A stretch of 64,000 nucleotides of DNA, from assembly GCA_029262675.1 (NCBI GenBank), contig JAJCYW010000002.1, positions 1 through 64,000 on the forward strand. Direction: 5' to 3'. The translations under genes and the position numbers were made by a program. The notes below the pieces were generated by a model, which saw only the letters and a program-made list of their open reading frames with translations, was not told the DNA's origin and ran no database searches. Source of the stretch: Chloroflexota bacterium. Its GTDB lineage: Bacteria; Chloroflexota; Dehalococcoidia; DSTF01; RBG-16-68-14. Below are positions 8,030-16,528 of this stretch, piece by piece. The first letter of the stretch is position 1. Each line of letters begins with the position of its first letter.

Positions 8030-8917
8030 CTATTCGCGTTCCGCGACTACCCAGATGTGGTTCGAAAACACCCTGTTAAGCGGCGGCAGCTTGCTGAGTG
8101 GTCGCAGGAACCGCACAACGTCCAGCGCGGCGAGCATCAGGTTGTGCCAGCGCAGCTCCGGCGGGAAGAATGACGGCTGCGGCGGCTCCCAGTGATCGAT
8201 GCGGCGGACGCGGAAGCCGGCGTCCCGGACCGCCGCCCTCAACGACCCAGCCGACTGAGGGTTAATGTGCAGCGCGCGCTCGTACTCGTCGTGCGGCGGC
8301 AGCGGGTCCGTGGGCAGCAGCAGCGAGTTGATTAGTTTCCCCTTGTCGAGCCGTAGAAACCGGGCGAGAGCCAGCACCACCCTATGCACGTTGCGCACGT
8401 AGTGCCTGTAGACGACCTCTTCGAACATACGGTTCGGCGACGTGTGAATGATCAGCCGTCCACCCGGCCGCAGCGCCTGACCCACCTGACGCAACGACGC
8501 CTCGAGATCCGGCTGGTTGACATGCTCCACGAAGTCGAGCATGAACGCGACGTCGAACGTCCCCTCCCGCAGCGCCAGTCGCGTCGCGTCCATCCGAGCC
8601 AGCCCGATACGCAGATCTGCTGTGCGGTCGAGCGACTCGCCGGCGACGGTGAGCGCGGCCTGCGCGTAATCGATGCCGACCGCGTAAGCGCCGCGCAGCG
8701 CGCCCTGCAGCACGATCTCGCCGCGGCCGCAGGCGATATCAAGCAAGCGCTGCCCCGGCTGGAGTTCCGCATGCTCCAGCGCTCGCACCATCCGGGCCGA
8801 GAGCGTGCGCCCGCCGCTGTCCGCGAACTCGCGGTGGCCCTCCACGGCCGTGCGGTAGTACTCGTCGGTATAGGCGTCGGGGTCGATCGGCGCGATCTCG
8901 TCGGTCTCGTTTGCCAT
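8030..8917 (-). CDS. Class I SAM-dependent methyltransferase
   Basis: 295 residues from the ATG at 8917, preceded by GAGGACGGAG; ATGs at 8944 and 8959 are alternatives. Motif I is LLDIACGRGEIVLQGA, the acidic loop end of strand 2 is VGIDYAQAAL, and motif IV/post-I is FDVAFMLDFVEHVNQPDL followed by LRPGGRLIIHTSPN. The C-terminus has a hydrophobic/aromatic tail similar to lipid or glycan methyltransferases (UbiE/Coq5-like core). The substrate is unknown. Divergent from the MerR regulator, which could control it. Confidence 0.8.
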   Translation of the reverse strand: MANETDEIAPIDPDAYTDEYYRTAVEGHREFADSGGRTLSARMVRALEHAELQPGQRLLDIACGRGEIVLQGALRGAYAVGIDYAQAALTVAGESLDRTADLRIGLARMDATRLALREGTFDVAFMLDFVEHVNQPDLEASLRQVGQALRPGGRLIIHTSPNRMFEEVVYRHYVRNVHRVVLALARFLRLDKGKLINSLLLPTDPLPPHDEYERALHINPQSAGSLRAAVRDAGFRVRRIDHWEPPQPSFFPPELRWHNLMLAALDVVRFLRPLSKLPPLNRVFSNHIWVVAERE

Positions 8918-9001
8918 CTCCGTCCTCGCTCGCTGCAGGCTCATTCTAGGTAGCGACATCGGCTAGCGCCACCGCGAGGCGCGCGCTGGGCCTTTAACTT
9001 A

Positions 9002-9033
9002 ACCTTGACGTTGAGGTAAGTTATCGTTACTAT
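9002..9033 (+). promoter_or_regulatory. merR promoter and overlapping dyad operator
   Basis: TTGACG (9005-9010), 17 bases, TACTAT (9028-9033). A 16-base imperfect dyad, ACCTTGACGTTGAGGT (9002-9017; matched ACCT/AGGT ends and ACGT centre), covers the -35 box. Initiation near 9040 would start just before the ATG at 9044, so the message is essentially leaderless. No Shine-Dalgarno is visible. Confidence 0.6.
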
Positions 9034-9043
9034 AGCGGTCGTT

Positions 9044-9544
9044 ATGGCACGAAAACGACAAGCTCCAGCCATCGACCCCGACGAGCCGTACCTGCAGATC
9101 GGCGAGGTAGCGGAGCGGACGGGCGTCACGCAGCGCACGTTGCGGTTCTACGAAGAGAAAGGGCTGCTGAGGCCGCCCACTCGCATGGACGGCGGCTTTC
9201 GCCTCTACTCCGAGAACGACATCCAGCGGCTAGAGAGGATCAAGCGACTCAAGCGGCTACTGGGCTTCCCGCTGGCGGAGATCAAGGAGATGGTGGACGC
9301 GGAGGAAATTAAGCTCCAGCTCCGCTCCGAGTACCGGCCGGAATCCGCCATCTCCCAGAAGAAGGCCCAGTTGGTTCGAGCAATAGAAGTCACGGAGAAG
9401 CAGTACAACCTGATCCGCCAGAAGGTGGACGATATGGCGGAGATGCAGTCAAAGCTGGAAGAGCGGCTGGAGACGTTCCGCACCTGGATGGAGCATCTGG
9501 ACAAGGAGGCGGCCGCCTCGCGCAAGGAGAGGGCGAACGTCTAG
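9044..9544 (+). CDS. MerR-family transcriptional regulator
   Basis: 166 residues. The N-terminal winged-helix domain (about 15-85) reads LQIGEVAERTGVTQRTLRFYEEKGLLRPPTR, then GGFRLYSENDIQRLERIKRLKRLLGFPLAEIKEM. A long coiled coil follows (about 100-160, rich in Glu/Lys/Gln), as in dimeric MerR proteins. There are no cysteines for metal sensing and no C-terminal drug-binding domain, so the signal is unknown. The dyad over its own -35 suggests autoregulation. It is divergent from the methyltransferase gene. The extended N-terminus (MARKRQAPAIDPDEP) is unusual but plausible. Confidence 0.88.
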   Translation: MARKRQAPAIDPDEPYLQIGEVAERTGVTQRTLRFYEEKGLLRPPTRMDGGFRLYSENDIQRLERIKRLKRLLGFPLAEIKEMVDAEEIKLQLRSEYRPESAISQKKAQLVRAIEVTEKQYNLIRQKVDDMAEMQSKLEERLETFRTWMEHLDKEAAASRKERANV

Positions 9545-9575
9545 CCCGCTCCAGCGTCCGAGGAACGAGCCACAC

Positions 9576-9592
9576 ACCCTCCTAGCGAGGGT
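9576..9592 (+). terminator. merR terminator
   Basis: Stem ACCCTC/GAGGGT with loop CTAGC, then TTTCG, 32 bases after the stop codon. Flanking ACAC/GTGT may extend it. From here to 9869 I see no gene or other feature. Confidence 0.7.
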
Positions 9593-9869
9593 TTTCGTGT
9601 ATCTGGAGCCTGGTTGCTCCCCGAGCTGACGCGGAGGACTTCATCCCGACGGCGTTTCCGTATCTGCGGCGAGGTGCTCTCGGAACCGACTGCCGTGGCC
9701 GCGACTGGCGCAGGAACGCAGCACGTTCAAGATTGTGCAGTCGCCACGCCGGCACTTGGCGCAGATGCGCATCCATCGCAAGCCGGGTTGTGAGTGGCCT
9801 CTACGTAGTTAGTGGCCGGGACTTGGTGCACCGATGCAGCAAGTCCGAGCCGGCGCGTGAGTACCGGCC

Positions 9870-10160
9870 TTAGTGCGGGGATTCCTCCGGGGCGGGCGGC
9901 GTCTTCACCCAGCCCATGGCGACGCGCAGCAGCAGCAGCAGCAGCGTCACGGCCGCCGCGCCCGCAGCCGCCACAAGCGTCCAGACCTGGACGTCGACAA
10001 CCTCATCGCCGCCGCCGCTGGCGTCACCCTGCAGATCGGGCGCAAAGGCCTCGACTGCGGCGGCCGACTGCTCATCGGCGGCATCGGCCGAACTCTCCGT
10101 CGCAGCGAACGGCACGAGCGCGGTAACCACCAGCGCCGCAGAAAACAACAGTACTCTCAT
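9870..10160 (-). CDS. Small membrane protein of unknown function
   Basis: 96 residues. A signal-like hydrophobic N-terminus ([20 protein letters not shown]) is followed by an Ala/Asp/Glu-rich stretch and one C-terminal transmembrane helix ([26 protein letters not shown]). It then ends in a short Pro/Glu/His tail. AGGTAGGA lies eight bases before the ATG. It sits 82 bases beyond the parB stop on the same strand. I do not recognise it. Confidence 0.65.
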   Translation of the reverse strand: MRVLLFSAALVVTALVPFAATESSADAADEQSAAAVEAFAPDLQGDASGGGDEVVDVQVWTLVAAAGAAAVTLLLLLLRVAMGWVKTPPAPEESPH

Positions 10161-10242
10161 AGCTGCATCCTACCTAGAATCATCTTCTCACACTATGACC
10201 TTTTTGCCCGAGAGAGGCTGCCCAGCGCAGGCGCTGAGGTGC

Positions 10243-11091
10243 CTAATCTGCCGCCACGCCCAGGCGCGACAGAATGCTCTCCAACTCTTCGTCCGAGAAG
10301 AAGTGCAGCACCAACCGGCCCTGACCGCTCTTGCGGCGGCGTAGGTCGACCTTGGTGCCGACCGTCGAACGCACTTTCTCCTCCAGCGCGGCCAGATCTG
10401 GATCCACGCCGCGCTGTGGTCTTGCTGTCCCCTCAGCTCCCACTCCCCGGCGCGCCAGCGCCTCCGTCTGGCGAACAGTGAGACCGCGCTCTATCACCTG
10501 CCGCCAGGCCTGCCTGCGGGTGGCCTCGTCCTCGATTCCCAGCAGCGCGCGGCCGTGGCCTTCCGAGATGTTGCCGGCGACCAGACTGCCCTTGATCTCG
10601 TCGCTCAGCGCCAGCAGCCGCATCGCGTTCGAGACAGCGGTGCGGCTCCTGCCGACGCGTCGGGCGATCTCGTCTTGTGTGAGCGTGAAGTCGTCCGCGA
10701 GACGCCGGTAAGCCTGCGCCTCCTCCAACGCGTTCAGGTCCTCACGCTGGAGATTCTCGACGAGCGCCAGCTCCAGCAGCTCGCGGCTGGCGATGTCCTT
10801 GACCACCACCGGAACCTTCGCCAACCCCGCTTCACGAGCCGCGCGCAGCCGCCGCTCACCGGCTATCAGTTGGTAGACGCCCTCTGTATCGCCGACGGCG
10901 ACCAGCAGCGGCTGGATCACTCCGTGCTCGCGCACGCTCTCCACCAGCTCGGCCAGCGCATCGCCGTCGAAGGCCACGCGTGGCTGGTGCGGATTCGGAA
11001 CGATCAAGTCGACATCAACCTCATCGACGCCGCCAGCCGTCTCCGGGATCAGCGCTCCTAGCCCGCGGCCGAGTCCCCTTGTACGCGTCAT
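10243..11091 (-). CDS. parB: Chromosome-partitioning protein ParB
   Basis: 282 residues. N-terminal RGLGRGLGALIP box, then the CTP-binding ParB/Srx core with GVIQPLLV and GERRLRAAREAGL, then ENLQREDLNALEEAQAY and an HTH (LTQDEIARRVGRSRTAVSNAMRLLAL). The C-terminal dimerisation segment ends FFSDEELESILSRLG. It binds parS, spreads as a CTP-dependent clamp and recruits SMC. The start ATGA overlaps the parA stop by four bases. A near-perfect parS lies about 4.5 kb upstream, in the same gene cluster. Confidence 0.97.
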   Translation of the reverse strand: MTRTRGLGRGLGALIPETAGGVDEVDVDLIVPNPHQPRVAFDGDALAELVESVREHGVIQPLLVAVGDTEGVYQLIAGERRLRAAREAGLAKVPVVVKDIASRELLELALVENLQREDLNALEEAQAYRRLADDFTLTQDEIARRVGRSRTAVSNAMRLLALSDEIKGSLVAGNISEGHGRALLGIEDEATRRQAWRQVIERGLTVRQTEALARRGVGAEGTARPQRGVDPDLAALEEKVRSTVGTKVDLRRRKSGQGRLVLHFFSDEELESILSRLGVAAD

Positions 11092-11867
11092 GGTGCCACC
11101 TCCATCGCTTCGCCTTCCTTCCTCAGCATCTCTTCAGCCAGCTCGCCATAGGCAATCGCGGCGGGCGAGCTCGGATCGTACGCCTGAATCGGCAGTCCGT
11201 GGCTCGGCGCCTCGGCGGCACGAACGCTGCGCGGGATCACTGCGCGGAACGTGTTCGGAAAGTGGCGGCGCACTTCGTCCGCCACCTGCTGCGAAAGCGT
11301 CGTCCGCCGATCGTACATCGTCAGCAGCAGGCCGCGCAGCCGCAGACCGCGATTGAGATTGCGCCGCACCAGTTCGAGCGTGTTCGTAAACTGACCCAAC
11401 CCCTCTAGCGCCAAGTACTCGCACTGGACGGGGATGATCACTTCATGGGCCGCTGTCAGCGCGTTTACGGTCAGGAGCCCAACTGACGGCGGACAATCAA
11501 TAAGGACAAAGTTATAGCTCATTGCTACGCCTTCTAACGCCGTCTTAAGCCTGAATTCCCTTCCTAACGCCGCCGCCAGCTCAATCTCCGCGCCCGCTAA
11601 ATCCGATGTCGCGGGGATAATCGAAAGCATTTCTTGACCGCTCGGTACCACCACCTCGAGCAGCGTCGCGTGGCCGAGCACGAGATCGTAGCTGCTCCGT
11701 CCCGGCTCCGGCCGCACGTTCAGGCTGGCGCTGGCATTGGCCTGCGGATCGAAATCGACGATCAGCACGCCGTGCCCCAGCCGCGCAAGCGCGGCGCCGA
11801 GGTTGATCGTCGTCGTCGTCTTGCCGACGCCGCCCTTCTGGTTCGCAACCGCGATTGCGGTCGTCAT
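11088..11867 (-). CDS. parA: Chromosome-partitioning ATPase ParA/Soj
   Basis: 259 residues. Deviant Walker A is NQKGGVGKTTTTINLGAAL, Walker A' region VDFDPQANASASL, Walker B FVLIDCPPSVG. This is the short chromosomal (Soj) type lacking the N-terminal DNA-binding domain of plasmid ParA. It works with ParB to segregate origins. It overlaps pfkB upstream and parB downstream by four bases each, indicating tight translational coupling. Confidence 0.97.
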   Translation of the reverse strand: MTTAIAVANQKGGVGKTTTTINLGAALARLGHGVLIVDFDPQANASASLNVRPEPGRSSYDLVLGHATLLEVVVPSGQEMLSIIPATSDLAGAEIELAAALGREFRLKTALEGVAMSYNFVLIDCPPSVGLLTVNALTAAHEVIIPVQCEYLALEGLGQFTNTLELVRRNLNRGLRLRGLLLTMYDRRTTLSQQVADEVRRHFPNTFRAVIPRSVRAAEAPSHGLPIQAYDPSSPAAIAYGELAEEMLRKEGEAMEVAP

Positions 11868-12688
11868 CGCAGCCTTACCTCCGGGTGCCGGGACATGCGT
11901 TCCTCGATCTGCTCGCGTCCGGCGACCGACGCGATCCCACGGCCTTCGACCGCACAGGCGGCAGCGGCAACGGCGAAGCGCGCGGCGGCCGCTGAATCGT
12001 TAGTCTCGTGATGGCGGATCAGGAAGGCGGCGGCGAAGACGTCGCCGGCGCCGGTGGGATCGACCTCCTCGATCGGGAACGCAGCGATCTCCCGCCAGCG
12101 GCCGTCTTCATGCACTCTGGCTCCGCGGCGCTCCTTGGTCTCGACGACGATGCGCACGTCGCGCGTCCAGTCCGAGAGCTGTGTGACGTCCGCGCCGAGG
12201 TCCTCGTCCGAAACGAAGAGGACGCTGCAGCGGTTCCAGAACGGCGCGCCGTCCCAAGGCTGACGCTGGACGATCCGCTGGCCGTTTAAGCGCCGCAGCC
12301 AGCCCTGCGCCGAAACGCCCGTCAGCGCTTCTGGAAATAGCGCTGCCAGATCGCCGCTGACCTCGCCGCAGACGGGGCCGAGCAGGGCGATGGGAGCCGT
12401 ACGCCAGTCCTCCGGAACGTCCTCAGCCTCGATTTCGGGGGCCCGCCGGGGAACTCGTTGCCTGCGATGCGGACCATCGTAGCTGTTCTCGAACTCGGTC
12501 GTCACCTCTGCCGGACGCCCGGCGATAGCGACAGCCGGCAGGCCGGCCGCGAGGTCCGTATCGGGTCCGATTCTGGTGACGACCGCCGTATCGATGCCGA
12601 GGCGCTGCGCCTGGGTAGCCGCGAAGGCGGCCGTGCCTCCGATGCGGGTCCCGGACGGCATCAGGTCTCGTACCACGTGCCCCACCAC
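11864..12688 (-). CDS. PfkB-family sugar kinase
   Basis: 274 residues from a GTG (12688 or 12685). Ribokinase-family features are GHVVRDL near the N-terminus, RIGGTAAFAATQAQRLGIDTAVVTRIG, and the C-terminal signature DPTGAGDVFAAAFL containing the catalytic Asp and the anion hole. The substrate is not evident; the family includes ribokinase, fructokinase and nucleoside kinases. In this operon it lies between khpB and parA. The in-frame codons before the GTG also read as a plausible N-terminus (TPEFVV), so the true start could differ slightly. Confidence 0.85.
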   Translation of the reverse strand: MVGHVVRDLMPSGTRIGGTAAFAATQAQRLGIDTAVVTRIGPDTDLAAGLPAVAIAGRPAEVTTEFENSYDGPHRRQRVPRRAPEIEAEDVPEDWRTAPIALLGPVCGEVSGDLAALFPEALTGVSAQGWLRRLNGQRIVQRQPWDGAPFWNRCSVLFVSDEDLGADVTQLSDWTRDVRIVVETKERRGARVHEDGRWREIAAFPIEEVDPTGAGDVFAAAFLIRHHETNDSAAAARFAVAAAACAVEGRGIASVAGREQIEERMSRHPEVRLR

Positions 12689-12715
12689 GACAAATTCCGG
12701 CGTCGTCTCCGCCCC

Positions 12716-13471
12716 TTACTGCTGGATGCTGATCCTGACCTTGCGGCCATCACCTTCGCCGATGCTCTCCGTGGCGACGGTAGGGTCCTTGGCCAGCGTG
12801 AGGTGGACGATGCGCCGCTCGTAGGCGGGCATCGCTTCGAGCGTCACCGGGCGGCCGGAGGTACGGACGCGCTCCGCCGTGCGAAACGCCAGATCCAACA
12901 ACGCCTCCTCGCGTCGGCGGCGGTAACCTTCGACATCCACGGTGAACGGTGACTGGTTTTCGAATCTACGGCTTACCATAAGATTGACGATGTACTGCAG
13001 CGACGCCATCGTAGAGCCACGCCGGCCGATCAGTACGCCCAGGTCCTCGCCCGTGACGTCGATCACGGCGCGAACGAGGCCGAGGCCGTCGCCCGGCGTC
13101 TCCGGCGGCCGCATCGAGATCTGCGCTTCGAGGCCGAGCATTTCGAAGATCGCCTGAAGCGTCTCTTCGACGAATTCGATGTCGGCGCCTTCGGGCGCCG
13201 CCTGTTCGGCGGGCGTCAGGCGGACCTTGGCAGGCTCGCCACCGATTCCGAAGAGGCCGGCCCTGCCCTCGCTCAGCACTTCCACGGTTACTTGCTGCCG
13301 CTTGAGCTCGAGGTCGACCAGCCCGTTCTCTATCGCCTCGTCGACGTTCTTACCGGTAGCTTCGATAGGCTCCTTGCCCGCGGCAGCGTCCAGTCCCGAA
13401 TACGGCTCCGTATCCAGTTTCTTATCCACGCCAGTGTCCAATTCCATGTCGCTAACGTCGTCGCCTTCCAC
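12716..13471 (-). CDS. khpB: RNA-binding protein KhpB (Jag)
   Basis: 251 residues. I place the start at the GTG at 13471, which has AGGAGA eight bases upstream and overlaps the yidC end by 20 bases. Jag-N domain (EATGKNVDEAIENGL...FGIGGEPAKVRL), KH domain (GEDLGVLIGRRGSTMASLQYIVNLMV) and R3H domain (RREEALLDLAFRTAERV...AYERRIVHLTLAKDPTVATESIGEG). It binds RNA, with KhpA as partner in other bacteria, and affects cell elongation and division. Its place next to yidC is conserved across many phyla. Confidence 0.92.
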   Translation of the reverse strand: MEGDDVSDMELDTGVDKKLDTEPYSGLDAAAGKEPIEATGKNVDEAIENGLVDLELKRQQVTVEVLSEGRAGLFGIGGEPAKVRLTPAEQAAPEGADIEFVEETLQAIFEMLGLEAQISMRPPETPGDGLGLVRAVIDVTGEDLGVLIGRRGSTMASLQYIVNLMVSRRFENQSPFTVDVEGYRRRREEALLDLAFRTAERVRTSGRPVTLEAMPAYERRIVHLTLAKDPTVATESIGEGDGRKVRISIQQ

Positions 13472-14375
13472 GGCGTCGTCTCCTTCTGCGCTTGGGTTCC
13501 GGCTCTTCCGGGCGCTCTTCGCCGGGTTCGGCCTCGCCGCCATCGCCGTTCTCCGGCCCGGCTTCAGCCGGAATCTGCTGTTGCTTGCCAGCGGCCTGCT
13601 GCGGGTCGGGTGCGGCCGCTGGTGAAATCGTAATGATGCGCCGCCAATCGAAGTCGGCCCCCATGTAGAAGTACTGCAGGACAACGCCGATCACATTCGT
13701 CGCGACCCAGTATAGCGCCAATCCGCTGGGGAATTGTAGTGTGAAGAACGCGAACATCAACGGCATCATGAAGAGCATGGTCTGGTTCATCGATTGCTGC
13801 TGCGGGTCCGCGGACGCGGACGCCGGCGTCGTCATCCGCTGCTGCACCCAGGTGGACGCGCCCACAAGCACGGCCATGATAAAAGTGGTGTCCGGCTGCC
13901 CCATGTCCATCCAGAGAAAGTGGTTCTCCAGCGGAGGGGCCGTGCGGATGAAGTCGACCGGATAGAGGCGCTGGGAGAGGTTGAGCATGTTCTCCGGCGT
14001 TGAGCCGAGCGTGAAGCGAATGCTCTGGAAGAGCGCGATCCAGATCGGGAACTGGATCAGCATCGGCCAGATACAGCCCAGAGGACTGAATCCGGCCTCT
14101 TTGTAGACCTTCATCGTCTCTTCCGAGCGACGCTTCGGGTCTTTGTACTTCTTCTGGATCTCCTGGATTTGAGGCTGCGTGGACTGCATCGCGCGTGAAG
14201 CCTGAAGCTGCTGGCGCGTCAGCGGCCACGTGATACCACGCATGAAGATGGTAAAGAGGATGATGGCGATGCCAAAGCTGCCGAACGAGAGGGTCGCCAG
14301 GATGACGAGCAGGTTGGTCATCGGGACCACCAGCCCGTTGGTCCACAGCCAGCCGATCAGCTCTAAGATGCCCAC
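13452..14375 (-). CDS. yidC: Membrane protein insertase YidC
   Basis: 307 residues, the short Gram-positive/Chloroflexota type without the large periplasmic domain. Core segments are IILFTIFMRGITWPLTRQQLQASRAMQSTQPQIQEIQKKYKD (Arg in the groove helix), GCIWPMLIQFPIWIALFQSIR and MNQTMLFMMPLMFAFFTLQFPSGLALYWVATN. The C-terminus is a long Pro/Glu stretch ending in a run of Arg, likely a ribosome-binding tail. It inserts proteins into the membrane with or without SecYEG. Seven bases separate it from the propeller gene upstream. Confidence 0.96.
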   Translation of the reverse strand: MGILELIGWLWTNGLVVPMTNLLVILATLSFGSFGIAIILFTIFMRGITWPLTRQQLQASRAMQSTQPQIQEIQKKYKDPKRRSEETMKVYKEAGFSPLGCIWPMLIQFPIWIALFQSIRFTLGSTPENMLNLSQRLYPVDFIRTAPPLENHFLWMDMGQPDTTFIMAVLVGASTWVQQRMTTPASASADPQQQSMNQTMLFMMPLMFAFFTLQFPSGLALYWVATNVIGVVLQYFYMGADFDWRRIITISPAAAPDPQQAAGKQQQIPAEAGPENGDGGEAEPGEERPEEPEPKRRRRRRRGRRRR

Positions 14376-14382
14376 GCCTATC

Positions 14383-15462
14383 CTACTCTCCTAGAGAAAT
14401 GGGGCGGCCCACGGTGATGAGCGCCTCCGGGTCGATCTGTTCCAGATCGCCGCCGCGCGTCACGATCAGGACGTTCTCTGTACCGCCGCTCCCGAGGATC
14501 GTGAGCGGGTCTGTGAAGACATCGTCGCTCAGCGCCAGCGCTCCGTTCGACGCGTCGAGTCCGGTATCGGGGTCGATGCCATACACGTGGCCGCCGCGAT
14601 CGGCGACGATCAGTTTTCCGCCCGCTACAACCGGCGCGGCGCGAATGAACGAATCAGTCTCGAACGGCTCGCGCCAGACCGGATCTCCCGTTTCGCGCTT
14701 GATCGCGTAGACTTTGCCGTCCAATGCACCCGCGTAAACGACGCCGTTATGCACGAGCGGCGCGGTCCAGAACCAATTCCCGGCCTTGACGGACCAGAGC
14801 TCGTCGTGCGTGTCGACGTCGATCGCACGCAGCCGGCTATCGAAGCCACCGATGTATATCAGGCCAGCCGCATCGTCGACGACGGGCGATGACGGGAGGC
14901 CGCCGTCTGCCTCGAACGACCAGAGTTCGTCGCCAGTCGCGGCGTCAAGCGCGTAGAGCGAACCGTCCAGCGACGTTACGTAGAGCGTTCCTCCGGAGAT
15001 AGCAGGCGTCGATTGCACCTCGGCGCCTGTTGCGAAGGGCTGCCAGACTTCGCGGCCCGTCTCGGTGTCCAACGCGTAAACGTTGCCGTCGTTCGATCCG
15101 AAGTAGACGACGCCACCTGAAACGAGTGCGCCGCCGATCAGCTCCCCGCCGGCCACGAACGGCTGCCAGACTTGGCGGCCGGTCTCGATATCGATGGCGT
15201 AGAGCGTCTTATCATGCGTCGGAACGAAGACAACGCCATCGGCAACGGCAGGCGTCCCGTACAGCGCGACGGTGTCGATGTCGTCCGCGTCCGCGGGGAA
15301 CGTCCAATTCAGCGTGAAATCATCCAGGTTGTAGGAGTGGATCTCGTCCCGGTGGGACGCCAGCAGCACGTCGCCGACGATAACGGGCGATGCCCAGCCC
15401 GTGGGCGAGGCTACGCCCGTGCATGCCACGGCCAGCATCGCCAGCAGAGATGTGGCGACCAA
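14383..15462 (-). CDS. PQQ-type beta-propeller lipoprotein
   Basis: About 359 residues as called from a TTG. The N-terminus has a lipobox (LAVAC). Six or more repeats follow, of the type GTPAVADGVVFVPTHDKTLYAIDIETGRQVW, the PQQ/BamB-like blade. In-frame codons upstream (about 15463-15507) add NTRPFVRRPILAL, which supplies the missing positively charged n-region. Translation therefore probably begins further upstream at a non-standard codon (CTG at about 15504 or ATT at about 15474), or a start was lost. It sits between yidD and yidC, where no such gene is normally found, suggesting a link to membrane protein assembly (inference). It contains no PQQ-enzyme catalytic residues that I can see. 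Confidence 0.8.
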   Translation of the reverse strand: MVATSLLAMLAVACTGVASPTGWASPVIVGDVLLASHRDEIHSYNLDDFTLNWTFPADADDIDTVALYGTPAVADGVVFVPTHDKTLYAIDIETGRQVWQPFVAGGELIGGALVSGGVVYFGSNDGNVYALDTETGREVWQPFATGAEVQSTPAISGGTLYVTSLDGSLYALDAATGDELWSFEADGGLPSSPVVDDAAGLIYIGGFDSRLRAIDVDTHDELWSVKAGNWFWTAPLVHNGVVYAGALDGKVYAIKRETGDPVWREPFETDSFIRAAPVVAGGKLIVADRGGHVYGIDPDTGLDASNGALALSDDVFTDPLTILGSGGTENVLIVTRGGDLEQIDPEALITVGRPISLGE

Positions 15463-15546
15463 CAGGGCGAGAATCGGCCGGCGAACGAACGGGCGCGTAT
15501 TCAGGATACCCGCCTTATGTTCTTGCTAAGGCGGACGCGATCGTTA

Positions 15547-15562
15547 TGTTTCACGTGAAACG
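15547..15562. promoter_or_regulatory. parS centromere site
   Basis: TGTTTCACGTGAAACG matches the conserved bacterial parS palindrome TGTTTCACGTGAAACA at 15 of 16 positions. It is non-coding, between yidD and the propeller gene, about 4.5 kb from parB, as expected for an origin-proximal ParB loading site. Confidence 0.92.
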
Positions 15563-15582
15563 CATAATCCTTCATACTTACG

Positions 15583-15792
15583 TTATGGCACCGGATCATA
15601 ACTGGTCGTCCGGAACGGATGGCAGCGCCCGACACGGCGCAGCATCAGCCAGCTCCCGCGAATGACGCCGTGGCGGTCAATAGCTTCGTATCCGTAGTGA
15701 GAGCACGTCGGCTCGAATCTGCAGGCCGGCGGCAGTACGTGCGACAGGTAGCGCTGGTAACCGCGGATCGAGGCGAGAGCGATCGCCTTCAT
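15583..15792 (-). CDS. yidD: Membrane protein insertion efficiency factor YidD
   Basis: 69 residues. The family signature is complete: GYQRYLSHVLPPACRFEPTCSHYGYEAIDRHGVIRGSWLMLRRVGRCHPF. The start overlaps the rnpA stop by four bases. YidD is a small peripheral membrane protein that assists YidC-dependent insertion. Confidence 0.95.
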   Translation of the reverse strand: MKAIALASIRGYQRYLSHVLPPACRFEPTCSHYGYEAIDRHGVIRGSWLMLRRVGRCHPFRTTSYDPVP

Positions 15793-16148
15793 GTCGTCTG
15801 CGGTCCGTTCATCGCGTTCACCGGCACGTTCGCGCGGTCCAGCAGCTTACGTAGCTGCTCTCGCAGCCCCTCGTAGTCCTGGTTTACAGCGCCGCGCCTG
15901 ACGTTAATCACCACGTCCCAGCCTCCAGCCACGCCAAAAGACGACACTGCGGCCTTCAGACGCCTCCTCAGGCGATTTCTGAGCACCGCGTTGCCCAGCG
16001 CCTTCGCAGTCGTGAACCCGAACCTGCTCACATCACGCTCGCTCGAAACGGCCCGCACGATCAGCGAATCGCTGCGAACGGGCCGGCCTTTGGCGTATAC
16101 GGCCGCAAAGTCCCGGGCTGCTCTCAGCCGTTGATCACGGTACGTCAT
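15789..16148 (-). CDS. rnpA: Ribonuclease P protein component
   Basis: 119 residues. The RNR motif region reads FGFTTAKALGNAVLRNRLRRRLKAAV, with the N-terminal hydrophobic cleft (FAAVYAKGRPVRSDSLIVRAV). It binds RNase P RNA and pre-tRNA 5' leaders. It lies 57 bases downstream of rpmH and overlaps yidD, the standard order. Confidence 0.95.
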   Translation of the reverse strand: MTYRDQRLRAARDFAAVYAKGRPVRSDSLIVRAVSSERDVSRFGFTTAKALGNAVLRNRLRRRLKAAVSSFGVAGGWDVVINVRRGAVNQDYEGLREQLRKLLDRANVPVNAMNGPQTT

Positions 16149-16205
16149 GATGTAGTTTACCCCGCATGTCCGCCTCAGGCGGCGTTACGGGCCGTACACG
16201 TCCTG

Positions 16206-16343
16206 CTAGACAGATAGGCGTTTGCGGCCCTTGCGGCGGCGGCTCTGCAGCACGTTGCGACCGCCGGGGCTGCTCATGCGCGAACGGAAACCGTGCGTGC
16301 GCTTTCGCGGCAATCTCTTCGGTTGATATGTTCTCTTGGGCAC
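16206..16343 (-). CDS. rpmH: 50S ribosomal protein L34
   Basis: 45 residues from the GTG at 16343 with GAAGGAG seven bases upstream. The sequence [21 protein letters not shown] and the Arg/Lys-rich tail [11 protein letters not shown] are diagnostic. It is the first gene of the leftward rpmH-to-parB cluster. In many bacteria dnaA lies on the other side of rpmH; here that side holds groES. Confidence 0.97.
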   Translation of the reverse strand: MPKRTYQPKRLPRKRTHGFRSRMSSPGGRNVLQSRRRKGRKRLSV

Positions 16344-16528
16344 AATGCTGCTCCTTCTCGATAAGGTACTCGACAGTATAGGAATCACAGCGGCCTGCGT
16401 CAATCTACGTTACATATTGCAGTAGGTCCAGCCGATCACGAAGCATCCAACTGGCAACATCGAACCAGCGCGCATATAGGAGTATAACTGAGTATCCGAG
16501 ACTCTATAAGACTATCCAATAGTTCTCC

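Noticed and set aside
9593..9776. Small minus-strand frame in the merR downstream gap
   Set aside because: No ribosome binding site or recognisable domain, and it begins inside the terminator region.
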